NCBI RefSeq assembly: GCF_017498545.1 | Contig: NZ_CP071793.1 | Coordinates: 992,001-1,056,000, forward strand | DNA from: Sulfidibacter corallicola | GTDB lineage: Bacteria > Acidobacteriota > Holophagae > Acanthopleuribacterales > Acanthopleuribacteraceae | DNA length: 64,000 nt | Reading direction: 5' to 3' | In this document: piece after piece, positions 62,335 through 64,000 of the stretch | How the letters are laid out: the number at the start of each line of letters is the position of its first letter | Numbering within the stretch: position 1 is the stretch's first letter | The notes under the pieces: generated by a model | What the model was told of the DNA's origin: nothing | Seen by the model: the letters and a program-made list of their open reading frames with translations, nothing else | Databases searched by the model: none | Position numbers and translations under genes: made by a program

Positions 62335-62410
62335 TTTTATTGGGTGTCCCCAGGGGGTGTCCCTGAACCGATGCCAGAACGGATGGGTGACCCTTTATGG
62401 CGGGTGTCCC
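62335..62410. repeat. Family B repeat cluster (reverse copies)
   Basis: TTGGGTGTCCCC (~62340), GGGGGTGTCCC (~62354), ATGGGTGACCC (~62382) and GCGGGTGTCCC (~62401) lie just upstream of the RAYT-like gene and just past the stop of the thioredoxin-like gene. No gene lies in 62239-62450. Confidence 0.8.
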
Positions 62411-62450
62411 AATGCCAACCACCAATGCCAACCAAAGCCAAGTGAAAGAA

Positions 62451-64000
62451 TTAGTCGCTGCCGAAGACCAGGCCGGTGGCAATCTGCAACCATTTGCTGC
62501 GATCAAGCCGGATCAGTCTGCCGTTGGGAGTGACCAGGAACTTTGTGGGGTAATTGGAGACCGAGAAGTTGCGAACATGGTGCTCTTCGCCCATCGCGAC
62601 GGGATACTCGAGCCCGTTTTTTTGAACGAATCGCCGCAATGTCTTCTCCTGATCCCTCATCGCGATGGCGATGAAGGTGGCACGCCCGTTCGCTTCTTCG
62701 GTCAGCTTCTGATAGAACGCCTTCAACTGAGGGATTTCTTTGCGGCATGGGCCGCACCAGGTGCCCCAAAAATCGATGAAGACCCACTTGCCCCGGTAGG
62801 TCTCGGGATGCCACCTCTCTCCGGTGAGGGTCGTCAATTTGAGATCTGGGGCGATCGGGAAGGCATTGTCGATGAATTGGCGGTAGTAAGAAGCCAAGGT
62901 CCCGTTTGGATGGACTTTGACAAATGCCGCTTCCAACTGTTTTTCCCATTTTGGATTGAGGGCATGGGCCCGTAACCAGGCATCGAGTGCTTTCCGGTAT
63001 TCGCGCTGTTCACCCAGTCGCTTTGCATACGGGGCAAGGTAATCGTCCAGGCCTTCACACCATCTGAGATCGAAATGATATTCATGGCGCAGGGAACGAT
63101 CGGTTTGGTCGGGGCTGAATTGTGCGGCGTCGGCATAGTACTTCATGGCCCGCTCGCGATCGGTGGGCCACCAGGCTTCGGCCAGTTGGAATGCGACCGT
63201 GGCATACCAGTAACGCAGACGGGCCCTTCGGGCGTTGGCTGGACGATGGTCATCTCCAGTGGAAGGGCCCTTCCGTAGGGACGAATTGCCCGCAAAATCG
63301 GCAAGCATTCGAGTGCGTAGATCACGAGCGTGTTGGGAATTGGCCTCGGCGATCCGATTTGCGATCAGTATCCGGTAGCGAGGGGCCCAACTGCCAGCTC
63401 CTCCGAATTTTGCAGCCAGGACCTTGGCCCGATCTTCTGAGGTCGTCGCGTGGGCCATCGCATACGCGGCCCGAATGCCTGAAGATGCTCGTGCCAAAAC
63501 GCCATGATCGGGATCGGCCAACGCATCCATAAACGCCTTTCCGCGATCGCTCTTCCATTCGGGTTTAGGTGTGGGAAACAGGTTTCTGGCAAGAGTCTTG
63601 TGGAGGCACGACTCGAGGGTATCTTCATCGATTCGAGCCAGTTGGCGATAGAGTTCCAGGGTGGTCGGAAAATCGGGCGAGATCAGGGGGTGGGAGAGAT
63701 GGTTTTGCAACAAGATGTAGATCGTCGTTGGTTCGGCGATCTCTTTGACGGGGATCCTGGCGAAGACTCCGTTGGCTTCGCCGATATCGCCCACAAGATT
63801 CAAAACTTCATATTTTTTAATGAGAAACTCAACCTGATCGCCAAAGTCAAGCTCATTTTCCGAGATCAGGTCCAATACCGATTGCTTCGATTCCTGGCTT
63901 TGGCCGCTCATCACATAGGTGTTCATCGATTGATCCACTTGGGCTAGAACGTCTTGTAGTCGGAGGGTCTTGTCATCGTTTACGATCAGCGTACTCAGCA
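62451..64000 (-). CDS. TlpA-type thioredoxin-fold protein (5' end outside window)
   Basis: The reading frame is open to the window edge, so the N-terminus is missing; at least 516 residues are present. The C-terminal ~150 residues are a TlpA/ResA-like thioredoxin domain with active site WGTWCGPCRKEIPQLK, preceded by FPIAPDLKLTTLTGERWHPETYRGKWVFIDF and followed by the cis-Pro region SVSNYPTKFLVTPNGRLIRLD. The N-terminal ~370 residues are helical and TPR-like (ALADPDHGVLARASSG, AMKYYADAAQFSPD, RKALDAWLRAHALNPKWEKQL). Such proteins usually act as periplasmic thiol reductases; a signal peptide would lie beyond the window. GTG 63938 is an internal alternative start but is probably not the real one. 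Confidence 0.85.
   Translation of the reverse strand, partial: LSTLIVNDDKTLRLQDVLAQVDQSMNTYVMSGQSQESKQSVLDLISENELDFGDQVEFLIKKYEVLNLVGDIGEANGVFARIPVKEIAEPTTIYILLQNHLSHPLISPDFPTTLELYRQLARIDEDTLESCLHKTLARNLFPTPKPEWKSDRGKAFMDALADPDHGVLARASSGIRAAYAMAHATTSEDRAKVLAAKFGGAGSWAPRYRILIANRIAEANSQHARDLRTRMLADFAGNSSLRKGPSTGDDHRPANARRARLRYWYATVAFQLAEAWWPTDRERAMKYYADAAQFSPDQTDRSLRHEYHFDLRWCEGLDDYLAPYAKRLGEQREYRKALDAWLRAHALNPKWEKQLEAAFVKVHPNGTLASYYRQFIDNAFPIAPDLKLTTLTGERWHPETYRGKWVFIDFWGTWCGPCRKEIPQLKAFYQKLTEEANGRATFIAIAMRDQEKTLRRFVQKNGLEYPVAMGEEHHVRNFSVSNYPTKFLVTPNGRLIRLDRSKWLQIATGLVFGSD

Overview
The window is 64 kb of high-GC DNA from a Gram-negative bacterium with an outer membrane: it has lipoboxes, an outer-membrane beta-barrel and periplasmic multiheme cytochromes. 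Three features fit an Acidobacteriota member, possibly of the Holophagae/Acanthopleuribacter type: LysW carrier-protein amino-acid biosynthesis, Ser/Thr kinases carrying TPR repeats, and large multiheme cytochrome clusters with FHA proteins. This is inference from gene content; there is no rRNA or other taxonomic marker.

Layout. 0-0.5 kb: a heavy-metal-associated (HMA) lipoprotein. 0.8-6.7 kb: an ACT-domain protein divergent from a LysW-type biosynthetic operon (lysW, lysX, argC/lysY, class II glutamine amidotransferase, lysZ, lysJ). 7.1-10.2 kb: inverted tandem arrays of a 149-bp intergenic repeat (family A), one copy split by an IS110-family element. 10.4-14.7 kb: a KAS III-like enzyme, isoaspartyl dipeptidase, and a DUF3179 protein with an in-frame TGA. 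14.9-24.5 kb: a protein with a disordered N-terminus, an OmpR-type two-component system, a 1228-residue Ser/Thr kinase with TPRs, two proteins resembling type III secretion chaperones and a GNAT acetyltransferase; parts of this are AT-rich. 24.6-31.7 kb: assorted accessory genes (LysR regulator, GFA-family protein, subtilisin-like protease). 33.0-45.8 kb: eight tightly packed genes that look like a complete electron conduit from the cytoplasm to the outer membrane (5-, 8- and 10-heme cytochromes, a beta-barrel, a membrane cytochrome b-like protein, a cNMP-binding/4x[4Fe-4S] protein, an FHA protein and an FAD/FHA/2Fe-2S fusion). 45.9-64 kb: a carboxypeptidase-regulatory-like protein, an M48 protease with two YbjQ proteins, a trans-3-hydroxy-L-proline pathway pair, a P-loop kinase-like protein, a CHAT-STAND-WD40 giant, a gamma-glutamyltransferase, a RAYT-like transposase and a TlpA-type thioredoxin protein. 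Most gaps between transcription units from 48 to 62.4 kb are filled with a second intergenic repeat, TGGGTGTCCC / GGGACACCCA (family B).

The two most interesting systems are these. (1) The LysW operon encodes a carrier whose last residue is Gln instead of the Glu that normally accepts the substrate. An amidotransferase with an N-terminal Cys sits inside the same operon, so a Pup/Dop-like deamidation step before substrate loading is a testable idea. (2) The 33-46 kb cluster joins NAD(P)H-type flavin chemistry, FHA phosphopeptide recognition and cyclic-nucleotide sensing to an outer-membrane cytochrome conduit. The two repeat families are also notable: family A keeps a hairpin through compensatory base changes, and family B is dense around the RAYT-like transposase.
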